DNA of 64,000 nt from Solirubrobacter taibaiensis (GCA_027587225.1 JAPDDQ010000001.1:372001-436000); one strand, 5' to 3'; counted from the stretch's first letter, positions 24,438-33,241 are shown. Notes: generated by a model from the letters alone, not told the origin. Numbers and translations are program-made.

Positions 24438-25661
24438 GTCGGCCGGCGCGTTCTCGCGCCGCGACAACGCGATGAACGGCAGCGCCAGCAGCGCGATCCC
24501 GCCGCTGATCACATACGAGGTCGAGTAGCCCCAGACGTCCGCGGACTTGCCGAGCACGGGCTGGGCCCACACGCCGCCGCCCGAGGTCATCATCGAGTCG
24601 AAGGACAGGATCGTCGCGCGCTGGTTGGACGGGATGAGGCCGTTCAGGTAGGTCTGACGGATCGGCGTCGTGGCCGCGAACAGCAGGCCCCAGGAGACGG
24701 TCAGCCCGATCACCACCCAGAAGTGCTCGATCAGGCCCATCAGGATCAGCGTGATCGCACTCGCGAGCGCGATCGTCGCCAGCGCCGAGGTGCGGCGTTT
24801 GAACAGGCGCCGGATCTGCGGCGCCGCGACACCGCCGAGGATCTGCGCGCCCGCCGCGATGGCGGCTGAGATGCCGGCGATCTGGTACGCCTGCGGGTCG
24901 CCGTAGAGCTCCAGCAGATACGGCTGCAGCGCGTAGAAGCCGTAGATGCCGACGCCGCCGGTGAACAGCGCCTGCACCATCAGCCACTTCACGGCGGGCA
25001 CGCGCAGGCCGTGGTCGATCGAAGCGCTCCAGATGTTGCGGATCTCGGTCAGCGGGCGATCACGGCGCTCCGGCTTGGTGAAGCCGATGTCGTGCATCAG
25101 CCGCCAGGCGATCACGAACATCACCGCGAGCACGATCGAGCGCACCACGAACGGGAAGCCGAGGCTGACGTGCGCCGCGAGGAAGCCGCCGGCCACCGAC
25201 CCGGTGAGCATCGCGATCCCGCCGACGATCTGGCCCTTGCCGAACACTGCTTCGAGCGTGCCTTCGTAGCCGGTCGCGGTGAGCGCGTCCACGAGCCACG
25301 CCTCCACCGCGCCGGAGAAGAACGTGAAGCCGAGGCCGAGCAGGATCGACGCGACCGCCCACGCCCAGAACGCCGCCTCGACCTCCCACAGGTAGACGTA
25401 GAGCAGCGTCGAGAGCGTCAGCGTCACTGTGCCGAGCAGGTAGGAGGCACGCCGCCCGACGCCGTCGGCCACGATCCCGGTCGGCACCTCGAACAGCACC
25501 ATCCCGGCGGAGAACAGCGCGTTGGCGGCGAACGCCTCCAGGTTCGAGAGGCCCGCGTCCAGCAGGAAGATCGTGTTGATGCCCCAGATGAACGACGCCG
25601 CGAGCGTGTTGCCGAGCATCAGCACCAGGTAGGTGCGCTGCACGGCCCGCGCCGACGTCAT
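24354..25661 (-). CDS. MFS transporter
   Basis: A 435-residue major facilitator with about 12 membrane helices. Helix 1 is LVLMLGNTLAASFIWGINTIFLLDAGLS; the loop 2-3 signature is VPTGIVADGVGRRASYLLG, the usual GxxxDRxGRR position. The central loop carries TKPERRDRPLTEIRNIW. A polar tail of about 25 residues follows helix 12 (ENAPADLVASPLAPEVG). Substrate unknown. The ATG at 25661 overlaps the stop of the upstream secreted paralogue (ATGA), so the transporter is the last gene of the five-gene operon 30421 to 24354. Confidence 0.88.
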   Translation of the reverse strand: MTSARAVQRTYLVLMLGNTLAASFIWGINTIFLLDAGLSNLEAFAANALFSAGMVLFEVPTGIVADGVGRRASYLLGTVTLTLSTLLYVYLWEVEAAFWAWAVASILLGLGFTFFSGAVEAWLVDALTATGYEGTLEAVFGKGQIVGGIAMLTGSVAGGFLAAHVSLGFPFVVRSIVLAVMFVIAWRLMHDIGFTKPERRDRPLTEIRNIWSASIDHGLRVPAVKWLMVQALFTGGVGIYGFYALQPYLLELYGDPQAYQIAGISAAIAAGAQILGGVAAPQIRRLFKRRTSALATIALASAITLILMGLIEHFWVVIGLTVSWGLLFAATTPIRQTYLNGLIPSNQRATILSFDSMMTSGGGVWAQPVLGKSADVWGYSTSYVISGGIALLALPFIALSRRENAPADLVASPLAPEVGPEVHDERQPDDEPLEP

Positions 25662-27160
25662 TCAAATTCGCCGACGCACTCGTAGCGGTCTCCGGCCAGC
25701 ACCGTGCGCACTGCAGGACCGTACCGCGCGGTGAACCACGCCGCGTGATCCTGGCGCGTGGTGAACAGGCGGACCGCCACGCTCTGCCAGCGAGCGGTGG
25801 CACTCTGGACGGCGAAGCCCGCGCGCCCGTACCCGTCGAGGAAGCCGTCGGCGGCGCGGGCGTCCTCGTTGACCTGCGTCGCGAGACGCTCCAGGTCGGT
25901 CTCCCGGAACTGGACGTCGATCACGCGAACCTGGCCGCGGTGGCGCGTCAGCCGCTTGATCGCGCGTTCGTGGCGGGTCCGGTTGCGCACGAAGCCGTAG
26001 GTCAGGTGGGCCTTGGTGCGGGTGCCTTCGAGCACGCTGCCGCCGTAGTCGGCGTCGTGCTTGCGCACGTAGGCCTCGACCTTCGGGTCGACCTCGAGGT
26101 CGTAGGCGTACGAAGGCAGGTCGGGCTCGGCCCCGGTCTCCTCCGGTCGGGGCGGACACGGCGGGTCACCCGGGGCCGGGCCGCGGAGGGGGAGCCGCTT
26201 GCCGGTCCGCGTGTCGATCACGGCGCGGTCGCCGAGCGGGGCGCTGAGCGTGGTCGAGGGCGCGTAGCCGATCTGCAGGTCGAGCGTGCGGACGCCGGTC
26301 GGGGCGCGTTCGACGACGCCGATCTCGACGCGATCCGGGAACTCGGTCACCTCGGTGCGCTCGTACTCGGCGCCGCCACCGCTCTCGAAGCGCGGCCTGA
26401 TCGTCAGGCCGTCGGGCTCGATCTTGAACGCGGTCGCCGGCGCGCACTCGAGCACGCTGGTCTCGGTGCCCTTGACGATCGGTTTGACGAGCTTGCCGTA
26501 GCGCTTGGCGAAGTAGGCCTTCGTGTCCGTGCGCTTGGTGACGAGCTCGATCTCCGCCACGCCCTTGTCGGTGTCGTAGCTGGAGGTCTGGATGTGGAAT
26601 CCGGCCTTGGCGAGCTGCTCGAGGTCGTCACCGACGCGGTTGCGGGCGCGGTCGAGCGTCCGCTCGCTGTAGCGCACCCGCTTCGCCCGCAGGTTGTCCG
26701 GGAAGCGCGCGACGCGCTTGAGCGCGGCCAGGTGACGCTTGACGTCCTTCGTGAAGCGCACGAGCAGGTACGGCTCGCGCGGCCAGCCGTCCTCGATCGA
26801 CGCGCCGCCGTAGTCGTCACGGCGCGGCCGCAGGTACCGGTTGCCGGCGTTGCCGAGCGTGAGGCTGTCGCGCAACTGCAGGTACTCGTCCTCGCGCTTG
26901 GTGACCGGGATGAACCCGACGTCGGACTCCCATCGGCCGGCTTTGATCAGCTTGCGCACGTAGGCGAGGTCGCTGCGGAAGCCGAACTGCTTGCGCTGGG
27001 CGGCGTAGCCCTTGAGCTCCGCAAGCTCCTTCTCGGCCTGCGTGGGCTCGGGAGCGGGCGGCTGGTAGACGCACACCGGCGGCGTCTGCCCGGAGGCGGC
27101 GGGCGCGAGCGCGAGCAGTGCCGCGACCAGGAACGAGCCTATCGCTGCGGTGCGGCGCAT
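25658..27160 (-). CDS. secreted tandem-paralogue protein 1 (internally duplicated, unknown function)
   Basis: A 500-residue exported protein. Signal peptide MRRTAAIGSFLVAALLALAPAASG. It contains two copies of a roughly 115-residue module. The first begins DDYGGASIEDGWPREPYLL, contains KRHLAALKR, AGFHIQ and KAYFAKRYGKLVKPIV. The second begins ADYGGSVLEGTRTKAHLTY, contains RHERAIKRL, AGFAVQ and AAWFTARYGPAVRTVL. A strand-rich linker with a Cys pair separates them. No catalytic motif is recognised. It is the third of three adjacent paralogues, whose ends overlap by 22 bases. ATG at 27160; the stop overlaps the MFS start. Confidence 0.85.
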   Translation of the reverse strand: MRRTAAIGSFLVAALLALAPAASGQTPPVCVYQPPAPEPTQAEKELAELKGYAAQRKQFGFRSDLAYVRKLIKAGRWESDVGFIPVTKREDEYLQLRDSLTLGNAGNRYLRPRRDDYGGASIEDGWPREPYLLVRFTKDVKRHLAALKRVARFPDNLRAKRVRYSERTLDRARNRVGDDLEQLAKAGFHIQTSSYDTDKGVAEIELVTKRTDTKAYFAKRYGKLVKPIVKGTETSVLECAPATAFKIEPDGLTIRPRFESGGGAEYERTEVTEFPDRVEIGVVERAPTGVRTLDLQIGYAPSTTLSAPLGDRAVIDTRTGKRLPLRGPAPGDPPCPPRPEETGAEPDLPSYAYDLEVDPKVEAYVRKHDADYGGSVLEGTRTKAHLTYGFVRNRTRHERAIKRLTRHRGQVRVIDVQFRETDLERLATQVNEDARAADGFLDGYGRAGFAVQSATARWQSVAVRLFTTRQDHAAWFTARYGPAVRTVLAGDRYECVGEFE

Positions 27161-28623
27161 TCGAATCGGTCTCCTACGACACGGGTGCGGACCAGTGGGC
27201 CGTAGCGCGCGGTGAACCACGCGGCGTGGTCCGGGCGCGTGGTCACCACGTGAACCGTGACGGCCTGCCCTTCGATCGCGACGTCGATGATGAAGAACCC
27301 GGCGCGCCCGTAGCCGTCGAGGAATCCGCTGCCGATGGCGGTGTCGGCTCCGATGCGGCGCGCGGCCTCCACAAGGGTGTCCAACGTGTGAGCGACCGTC
27401 CGGGTGCGGATCTGGTTCGGCCGCAGTCGCGAGCGGCGCTCGATCTCCCGCTCGTGACGGGCGCGGTCGCGGGTGAAGCCGAAGACGATGTACGGCCGGT
27501 CTCCACCTTCGATGGTCGAGCCGCCGTAGACGTCGTCGTGGCGGCGCAGGTAGTCGTCGACCGCCGGGTTGTCGGCGATCAGCAGTTCCTCCTCCGCACG
27601 CGTGTACCTTTCGCCCCGTGGGGGGTGCAGCCGCGGACAGGCCGGGTCGCCGGGGGTCGGGCCGGTCTGCCGGATGCGCCGCCCGCTTCTCGCATCGATC
27701 ACGGGGCGGTCACCGAGTGGCGTGGCGAGCGTGATCGTCGTCGTCCCGCGCCGATAGTCGGCGTTCCGGGGCCCGGAAGAGGCGCGTTCCACGACGCCCA
27801 CCTCGACCCGGTCGGCGGTCTCGGTCAACTCGAGGCGCTCGAACGTCGCTCCACCGCCCGAGTCGTAGCCGATCGTCAATGTGCGTGGGTCCGGCGAGCG
27901 TTCGAACGTCACGGAGGTCGTGCACTCGACGACGGTCGGGTCCTTGGCCCGTACGATCGGCTTCACGCGGCGGCCGTAACGCTTCGCGAAGTAGGCCTTC
28001 GCATCGGTGCGGCGGGTGGCGAGATCGACCACGACGACGTTGCGGCTGATGTCGTGGCCCGTGCTCTGGACGTGGAAGCCGGCCGCCTCGAGCTCGTCGT
28101 CGTCGCGGCCCACCCGGTCCTGCGCCCGTGAGAGCGCCTGCCGGCTGTAGGTGACGCGCTTGGCGCGCAGGTTGTCCGGCATCGGCAAGCGCTGCTTGAG
28201 CGCGGCGAGATGGCGGGCGACGTCGCGCGTGAAGCGGGCGAGCAGGTACGGCTCGCGCGGCCAGTCGTCCTCGACGGAGAGCCCGCCGTCGACGCCGGCG
28301 TGGGCCTCGAGGTACCGCTCGCCGCGCGGGCCCACGGTCAGGTCGGCGCGCACCCACAGGTAGTCGATCTCGCGCTTGGTCGCCGGGAAGCCGTAGACGG
28401 CGAACCGCCCGCGCTCGGCGAGCAGGCGCACGTACGCGGCGCCATGCCGGAAGCCGAAGCGCTTGCGGGCTTCGATCCAGCCCTGGAAGTCCCGCTCCTC
28501 CGCGGTGGGTTGTGGCGAGGGTGTGGGTTGCCGGACGCACGCGCGCTCCTGGGCCTGCGCGGGAGCGGCGACCGCGAGCAGCGCCGCGACCAGGATCGTG
28601 CCTACTCCTGCGTTCCGGCGCAT
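27139..28623 (-). CDS. secreted tandem-paralogue protein 2 (internally duplicated, unknown function)
   Basis: A 494-residue exported paralogue. Signal peptide MRRNAGVGTILVAALLAVAAPAQAQ. Modules: DGGLSVEDDWPREPYLLARF to KAYFAKRYGRRVKPIV, and DDVYGGSTIEGGDRPYIVFGF to AAWFTARYGPLVRTRV. The linker carries ATPLGDRPVIDARSGRRI and GPTPGDPAC, shared with the other two copies. The first 22 bases overlap the end of paralogue 3 and its last 22 overlap the start of paralogue 1, so both junctions have the same geometry. This is what repeated unequal duplication of one unit would leave. Confidence 0.85.
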   Translation of the reverse strand: MRRNAGVGTILVAALLAVAAPAQAQERACVRQPTPSPQPTAEERDFQGWIEARKRFGFRHGAAYVRLLAERGRFAVYGFPATKREIDYLWVRADLTVGPRGERYLEAHAGVDGGLSVEDDWPREPYLLARFTRDVARHLAALKQRLPMPDNLRAKRVTYSRQALSRAQDRVGRDDDELEAAGFHVQSTGHDISRNVVVVDLATRRTDAKAYFAKRYGRRVKPIVRAKDPTVVECTTSVTFERSPDPRTLTIGYDSGGGATFERLELTETADRVEVGVVERASSGPRNADYRRGTTTITLATPLGDRPVIDARSGRRIRQTGPTPGDPACPRLHPPRGERYTRAEEELLIADNPAVDDYLRRHDDVYGGSTIEGGDRPYIVFGFTRDRARHEREIERRSRLRPNQIRTRTVAHTLDTLVEAARRIGADTAIGSGFLDGYGRAGFFIIDVAIEGQAVTVHVVTTRPDHAAWFTARYGPLVRTRVVGDRFECAAPQR

Positions 28624-30131
28624 TCGAATCGGTCTCCCACGACGAGGGTGCGGACGAGCGGGCCATAGCGCGCGGCGAAGTACGTCGCGTGGTCGGTGCG
28701 CGTGGTGATCAGGCGCACCGTGACGGTCTGGTCGTCCTCGACTTCGGCGCCGGCGAAGGAGAACCCCGCGCGGCCGTAGCCGTCGAGGAACCCGGACCCG
28801 GATCTGGCGTCCGCCTCGATGCGTTCTGCCAGGTCCCTCAGCTCGGACTCGGGGTGCGCGACGAGCTCGACCCGGAACGGGACCTTCGTGCGCTTGGCGA
28901 TCTCGGCGGCCTGGCGCTCGGTGTCGCGGGTGAAGCCGATCACGAACCGGATCGCGCCCGGGAACGTGCCCTCGATGCGCACGCCGCCGATGGTCTCGGC
29001 CTGGCGTTGCAGGTACGAGTACGTGTCGCGCTCGAACCGCGACGAGAGCGACTCCCGCTGCTCGAGCCAACGCTTCTCGGCGGGCGTCGGGTCGCCACCC
29101 GGGGGCAGGCCGACCTTCGCGCGCTCTCGATTGGTCTCGTCGGCGGGGGAGAGCCGCTGCGGCCTGCACGCGGGCTCGCCGGGGGCCGGGCCGCGCTGAA
29201 CGAGCCGCTCGCCGTTGGACGCGTCGATCACGGCGCGATCGCCGAGCGGGGCAGCGAGCTTGACCCCGGCGTTCGCGGCCTTGGAGTTCTCCGAGAAGGT
29301 GATCGTGTCCACCCGTTCGACGACGCCGACCTCCACGCGGTCCGGGTACTCGGTGAGCTCGACCCGCTGGACCTTCCCGCTCGCGTCGGACTCCCAGTGC
29401 ACGCGCAGGCCCTCGGGCGTGATCTCGAACCAGCCGGCGCTCCGGCAGACGGTCGTGCGGGTCTCCGTGGCCAGCACGTCCACACGCACCGGCCCGTAGC
29501 GCTTGCGGAAGTAGCGCCCGCCGTCCTTGCGCTTGGTGATCACGTCCGCGACGACGCGGTTCGCGCTGGGCTGGAGGCCGGTGCTGATGATGCGGAAGCC
29601 GGCCTTGCGCAGCTTCGCGTCGTCGCGGCCGACGCGGTCCTGCGCGCGTTCGAGGTCCGCCCACGAGTGCCGCACGCGCTTGACGCGCAGGTTGTCCGGC
29701 CGGCGGGCGAGCCGCTTGAGCGCGGCCAGGTGGCGATCGAGGTCACGCGTGAGGTACAGCTGCAGGTAGGGCTCGCGCGGCCAGTCGTCCTCGATCGACC
29801 CGCCCGCGTCCAGGTCGGAGAAGCCGTCCAGATAGCGTTCGGCGCGCGCGCCCAGCTCGAGCTCGTCGCGGAGCTTGAGGTAGACGTTCTCGCGCGGCGT
29901 CACCGGGATGTAGCCGACGTCGTACTCCCACACGCCGCGCCGGATCAATTCGCGGATGTACGGCAGGTCGTGCCGGAACCCGAAGGACGCGCGCTGGCGG
30001 GCGAACTCCCGCAGCCGAGCTTCCTCGCGCTGCTCCGGCGTGGCGGCCGGCGCCGGCGTGAACTGCCCGTGGCAGACGCGCTCCTGGGCGCCGGCGGGCG
30101 CCGCGAAGGCCAGCAGTGCCGCGACGGTCAG
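28602..30131 (-). CDS. secreted tandem-paralogue protein 3 (no ATG/GTG/TTG start found)
   Basis: About 509 residues. Modules: AGGSIEDDWPREPYLQLYLT to GRYFRKRYGPVRVDVL, and IGGVRIEGTFPGAIRFVIGF to ATYFAARYGPLVRTLV. The signal-like stretch LLRRLTVAALLAFAAPAGAQ is clear, but the codon aligned with the paralogues' ATG is CTA. No ATG, GTG or TTG lies in frame between it and far upstream antisense-like sequence. The best remaining start is CTG at 30131, overlapping the TGA of the upstream membrane gene as CTGA. A one-base slip fusing the two proteins, or a sequence error, are alternatives. The N-terminus is therefore uncertain; the body is not. Confidence 0.75.
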   Translation of the reverse strand: MTVAALLAFAAPAGAQERVCHGQFTPAPAATPEQREEARLREFARQRASFGFRHDLPYIRELIRRGVWEYDVGYIPVTPRENVYLKLRDELELGARAERYLDGFSDLDAGGSIEDDWPREPYLQLYLTRDLDRHLAALKRLARRPDNLRVKRVRHSWADLERAQDRVGRDDAKLRKAGFRIISTGLQPSANRVVADVITKRKDGGRYFRKRYGPVRVDVLATETRTTVCRSAGWFEITPEGLRVHWESDASGKVQRVELTEYPDRVEVGVVERVDTITFSENSKAANAGVKLAAPLGDRAVIDASNGERLVQRGPAPGEPACRPQRLSPADETNRERAKVGLPPGGDPTPAEKRWLEQRESLSSRFERDTYSYLQRQAETIGGVRIEGTFPGAIRFVIGFTRDTERQAAEIAKRTKVPFRVELVAHPESELRDLAERIEADARSGSGFLDGYGRAGFSFAGAEVEDDQTVTVRLITTRTDHATYFAARYGPLVRTLVVGDRFECAGTQE

Positions 30132-30421
30132 TCGCCGTAGGAGGCGATCGCGGCCGCGGTCGCGATGACGAGCGCTTCGATCATCGCGCCGTAGAGCGCG
30201 AACATCGTCATCCCCACCGTGACTTCTTCGCTCGGGAAGACGAAAATGGGCACAACGCACCATGTGAGGAAGAACGCTGCCCCGCAGAGCGCCATCGTAC
30301 GCCCGATCCGGCCCCAGCTCCCGCGCGAGCGCAGCAGCAGCGGGAGCGCCGGCAGCGCGACGAGTCCGCCCAAGGCGATCAGGACGAGCAGCACGAGCGC
30401 GGTGGCGACGACCTCCATCAT
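30128..30421 (-). CDS. small membrane protein at the head of the paralogue operon
   Basis: A 97-residue protein with three hydrophobic helices (about 3-28, 40-60, 68-92): VVATALVLLVLIALGGLVALPALPLLL, TMALCGAAFFLTWCVVPIFVFP and VGMTMFALYGAMIEALVIATAAAIA. No family recognised. Two adjacent ATGs (30421, 30418) could start it. Its TGA at 30130-30128 overlaps the putative CTG start of paralogue 3, so it heads an operon of membrane protein, three secreted paralogues and an MFS transporter. Confidence 0.7.
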   Translation of the reverse strand: MMEVVATALVLLVLIALGGLVALPALPLLLRSRGSWGRIGRTMALCGAAFFLTWCVVPIFVFPSEEVTVGMTMFALYGAMIEALVIATAAAIASYGD

Positions 30422-30469
30422 CGCCGCTCAACGTAGCTCCCGCCCGCGGCGGCGCCGCGCAACGTTCGT

Positions 30470-30961
30470 CTATCCGACGCTGATCAGCTGCCGGTCCACG
30501 AGCGGCTCGACCTCGGCGAGCCCCTCGTCGCCGAACGCGCCGCGCCACTCGGCCACGAACGCCGCGTGCACGGCCTCGGGGTCGGTGGCGGGCCGCAGCG
30601 GCTGCTCACGCAGCCGCCCGTGCTCGCGCAGTTCGTCGATGTGGGCGGACACGGGCTGCGCCTTGCCGCCGAGGTCGTAGCCGCGGACGACGAGGAACGG
30701 CACGTCGAGGGCGAGCACGATCGGGAACCGCTCCAGCGTGTCCGCGGGCGGCGCTGGGACCGGCTCGCCGAGCCGGACCGGCGGCAGCGGTGGATCGAAC
30801 AGCACGCGCAACACCCAGAAGCAGCCGAGGCCCTCCTCGGCGGCGACCGCGTCGAGCGCGCCCTCGCGCCCGAGCGGGTGCAGCTCGTTGACCGCGTCGA
30901 CCACGAGATGCGGCCGGTAGTCCTCGTACCCCATCGAGGCCGCGAGCGAGAGTGCGCTCAT
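30470..30961 (-). CDS. conserved hypothetical protein
   Basis: A 163-residue soluble protein, not recognised. It starts MSALSLAASMGYEDYRPHLVVDAVNELHPLG and contains a hydrophobic strand pair (FPIVLALDVPFLVVRGYDLGGKAQ) and an acidic helical C-terminus (AVHAAFVAEWRGAFGDEGLAEVEPLVD). The ATG at 30961 overlaps the stop of the DUF6941-like gene (ATGA). It is the last gene of the three-gene operon beginning at 32114, so it probably works with the two upstream proteins. Confidence 0.7.
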   Translation of the reverse strand: MSALSLAASMGYEDYRPHLVVDAVNELHPLGREGALDAVAAEEGLGCFWVLRVLFDPPLPPVRLGEPVPAPPADTLERFPIVLALDVPFLVVRGYDLGGKAQPVSAHIDELREHGRLREQPLRPATDPEAVHAAFVAEWRGAFGDEGLAEVEPLVDRQLISVG

Positions 30962-31332
30962 GCAGCGGTCACCACTTCGATCGGCGCCTCGCCCAGGACC
31001 GTACCGCCGGCCGCCACCTGCAACGCGTAGTGCCCCGTGCGCGCCAGCGGCAACGGCGGAAGCTGCACGGCGTACTCGATCGGCAGCCGCGTGAGATCGC
31101 GTTCGATCTCGACCGCGTGCGGCCCGAGCACGACCTCGCCCGCATCGTCGACGAGGCGGAGCTCCACCGGCCCGTCGACGTCGCGAAGGGCGAGGAACAG
31201 CGTGGCCGGCCCGGTGAAGGTCGCGGGGACCGACGCGACCTCGAGCTGGTGGAACGTGCCGGCGACGACGTGCTTCCCGGTCCGTGCGTCGCGGTAGACC
31301 TGGTCGGCGAGCACCGCCGCCTGCAGGATCAC
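30958..31332 (-). CDS. DUF6941-like protein
   Basis: A 124-residue strand-rich protein. The N-terminus ILQAAVLADQVYRDARTGKHVVAGTFHQLEV and the following PATFTGPATLFLALRDVDGPVELRLVDDAGEVV match the pattern of DUF6941 (ALLAD-x-GK-x-GTF, then strand pairs). That family has no established function. The GTG at 31332 is chosen because it overlaps the upstream stop (GTGA) and puts ILQAAVLAD at the N-terminus, where the family begins. The longer ORF with MGLDGREALPHRL would overlap the upstream gene by 49 bases. Confidence 0.65.
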   Translation of the reverse strand: MILQAAVLADQVYRDARTGKHVVAGTFHQLEVASVPATFTGPATLFLALRDVDGPVELRLVDDAGEVVLGPHAVEIERDLTRLPIEYAVQLPPLPLARTGHYALQVAAGGTVLGEAPIEVVTAA

Positions 31333-32114
31333 CGCGCGGAGCCGGTGTGGTAGGGCTTCTCGACCGTCGAGTCCCACGTGCCCTGGGCGTACCGGTGATC
31401 GCGCGCCACACCAAGACCGGTCGGGGCGGTCGTCGTCGCCAGCAGGTCGCCCGCGTTGCGGACGGCGCCTTCCTTGAAGCCCTGCTTGGTCGGGTTCTCG
31501 TCCGTCCAGTAGACGGCGCCCTTCATCGACCAGTGGCCCTTCGTCTTGGCGCCGCGATTGGACCGGATCCAGTCGTCGTTGCCGCGGCCGTCGACCGGCG
31601 TCGCCTTGCCCTTGTCATCGACGGGCCACGCCTCCCAGTACTGCGGGGTGATCCCGGACGGGAGGGCTTTGCCGTCTTTGTCCTCACCACGGAACTCGTT
31701 GACGATCTCCTGGACGATCCAGCCGCTCTTGCCGCTCGTCACCCACTCGATGCCCCAGTCGAAGTGCCCGTTGTCGCCGAACTTGGGCCCGATCTTCGTG
31801 GTGGCGTTGATTGAGTTGCCGCCGAGCAGACCGGCCATGCCGCCGAGCGCGTCGCCGAAGAACGAGCCGACCGGTCGGGCCATGTCGCCGATGGCCTCGC
31901 CCGCGGTCGCCCCGCCGAGGTTCACATCGGTCTGTTCCTCGGGGTTCAGGCCGGCCTGCTTGCCGCCCAGGGCCGCGACCGTCGCCTGATTGCCGGCGCC
32001 GCGCTGCATGGCGAGAATCTGCTCGACACCGGGCCGGGCCTGCGGCGCAGACGACGGCTCCCGCGCCTCCTCGGCGCGTTGCTTACGACGGAGTGCCTCG
32101 TAGGCATGCGCCAT
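31329..32114 (-). CDS. protein with AGNQA-type N-terminal motif (possible contractile-injection-system cargo)
   Basis: A 261-residue soluble protein without signal peptide. Residues about 1-30 are charged and disordered (ALRRKQRAEEAREPSS). IEQ-like helix GVEQILAMQRGAGNQATVAAL (about 29-49) carries the QRxAGNxA motif that I associate with proteins loaded into extracellular contractile injection systems and with DUF4157-type toxins. A glycine-rich linker follows. The C-domain (about 110-261) is Trp-rich: GHFDWGIEWV, SGWIVQEIVNEF, PQYWEAWPVDDKG and GHWSMKGAVYW, ending in a polar tail. Similar YWEAW domains follow this motif in other such proteins. No phage-tail or sheath gene lies in the window. 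Confidence 0.65.
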   Translation of the reverse strand: MAHAYEALRRKQRAEEAREPSSAPQARPGVEQILAMQRGAGNQATVAALGGKQAGLNPEEQTDVNLGGATAGEAIGDMARPVGSFFGDALGGMAGLLGGNSINATTKIGPKFGDNGHFDWGIEWVTSGKSGWIVQEIVNEFRGEDKDGKALPSGITPQYWEAWPVDDKGKATPVDGRGNDDWIRSNRGAKTKGHWSMKGAVYWTDENPTKQGFKEGAVRNAGDLLATTTAPTGLGVARDHRYAQGTWDSTVEKPYHTGSAR

Positions 32115-32123
32115 GGTGGCGCG

Positions 32124-32153
32124 ACCCTACAGGCGCCCGTCGCCGAGGGACAA
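32124..32153 (-). promoter_or_regulatory. candidate sigma-70 type promoter for the 32114-30470 operon
   Basis: On the minus strand, -35 TTGTCC (32153-32148) and -10 TAGGGT (32129-32124) are separated by 18 bases. The -10 ends 9 bases before the ATG at 32114, so the transcript has a very short leader or none. Confidence 0.5.
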
Positions 32154-32175
32154 ACAGCGCTTTTCCGGCCCTTCG

Positions 32176-32514
32176 CTACGCGGTGGGACCTTCGCCGAAC
32201 GGCTCCAGGCCGGGGTCGTCGGAGACGGCCCCGACGGACACCCGCAGCCAGGAGTCCACACGCGGCTGGATGCGTTCGAGCGAGTCCAGCTCGCGAGCCA
32301 GTTCGAGCGCCCGGTCGGACGCCTCGTCGCCGCGGCCCTCGGGGACGGCGTCGTCGACGGCGCGCAGCGCGCGTTCGAGTTCGATCCGCAGCGTCGAGAT
32401 GCGCGTGTCGATCCGGCGCGCCGTGGTGGCGTAGCCGTGGACGCGCTTCAGGTGACGGGGCTCAGTGGAATCAGGGACCGACGACAGCAGGCGATCGATC
32501 TGGGCGTGGTTCAC
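32176..32514 (-). CDS. conserved hypothetical helical protein at the end of the sdh operon
   Basis: A 112-residue, mostly alpha-helical protein ([51 protein letters not shown]). No family recognised. The GTG at 32514 overlaps the sdhB stop (GTGA) and starts [14 protein letters not shown], which reads like a natural N-terminus. The longer ORF upstream in this frame is the shadow of sdhB. Because it is coupled to sdhB, an accessory role with succinate dehydrogenase is possible but unproven. Confidence 0.65.
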   Translation of the reverse strand: MNHAQIDRLLSSVPDSTEPRHLKRVHGYATTARRIDTRISTLRIELERALRAVDDAVPEGRGDEASDRALELARELDSLERIQPRVDSWLRVSVGAVSDDPGLEPFGEGPTA

Positions 32515-33241
32515 CGACGGGCCTTCCGGTAGTCGCGGTTCAGCATGGCGATGAAGTCGATCGAGATCTCTTTCGGGCACGCCGCGGAGCACTCGCGGTG
32601 GTTCGTGCACGATCCGAAATGGTTCTCCATCTCCTCCACCATGCCGATCGTACGCCGCTGACGTTCCGGTTGGCCCTGGGGAAGCAGGTTCAGGTGAGCA
32701 AGTTTGGCCGCGGTGAAGAGCTGGCCGGCCCCGTTGGGGCACGCTGCGACGCACGCGCCGCAGCCAATGCACTGCGCCGCGTCCATGGCGAGGTCGCTGT
32801 CCTGCTTGGGGACGGCGATCAGGTTCGCGTCCGGCGCGGAGCCCGTGGGGGCGGTGATGAAGCCGCCCGCTTCGATGATGCGATCGAACGCGGACCGGTC
32901 CACGACCAGGTCCTTGAGGATCGGGAACCCGGCCGACCGGAACGGCTCGACGACGATCGTGTCGCCGTTCTTGTAGAGCCGCATGTGCAGCTGGCAGGTG
33001 GCCGTGCCGCGCTGTGGCCCGTGGGCCTGGCCGTCGATCATCACGCCGCAGGAGCCGCAGATGCCCTCGCGGCAGTCCGAGTCGAACGCGACGGGCTCCT
33101 CGCCCTCGCTGACGAGCTGCTCGTTCAGGACGTCGAGCAGCTCGAGGAACGACATCTCGTCCGTCACGCCGTCGACGACGTACGTCTGGAACCCGCCGGG
33201 CTCGTACGGTCCGCGCTGGCGCCAGATCTTCAACGTCAGCT

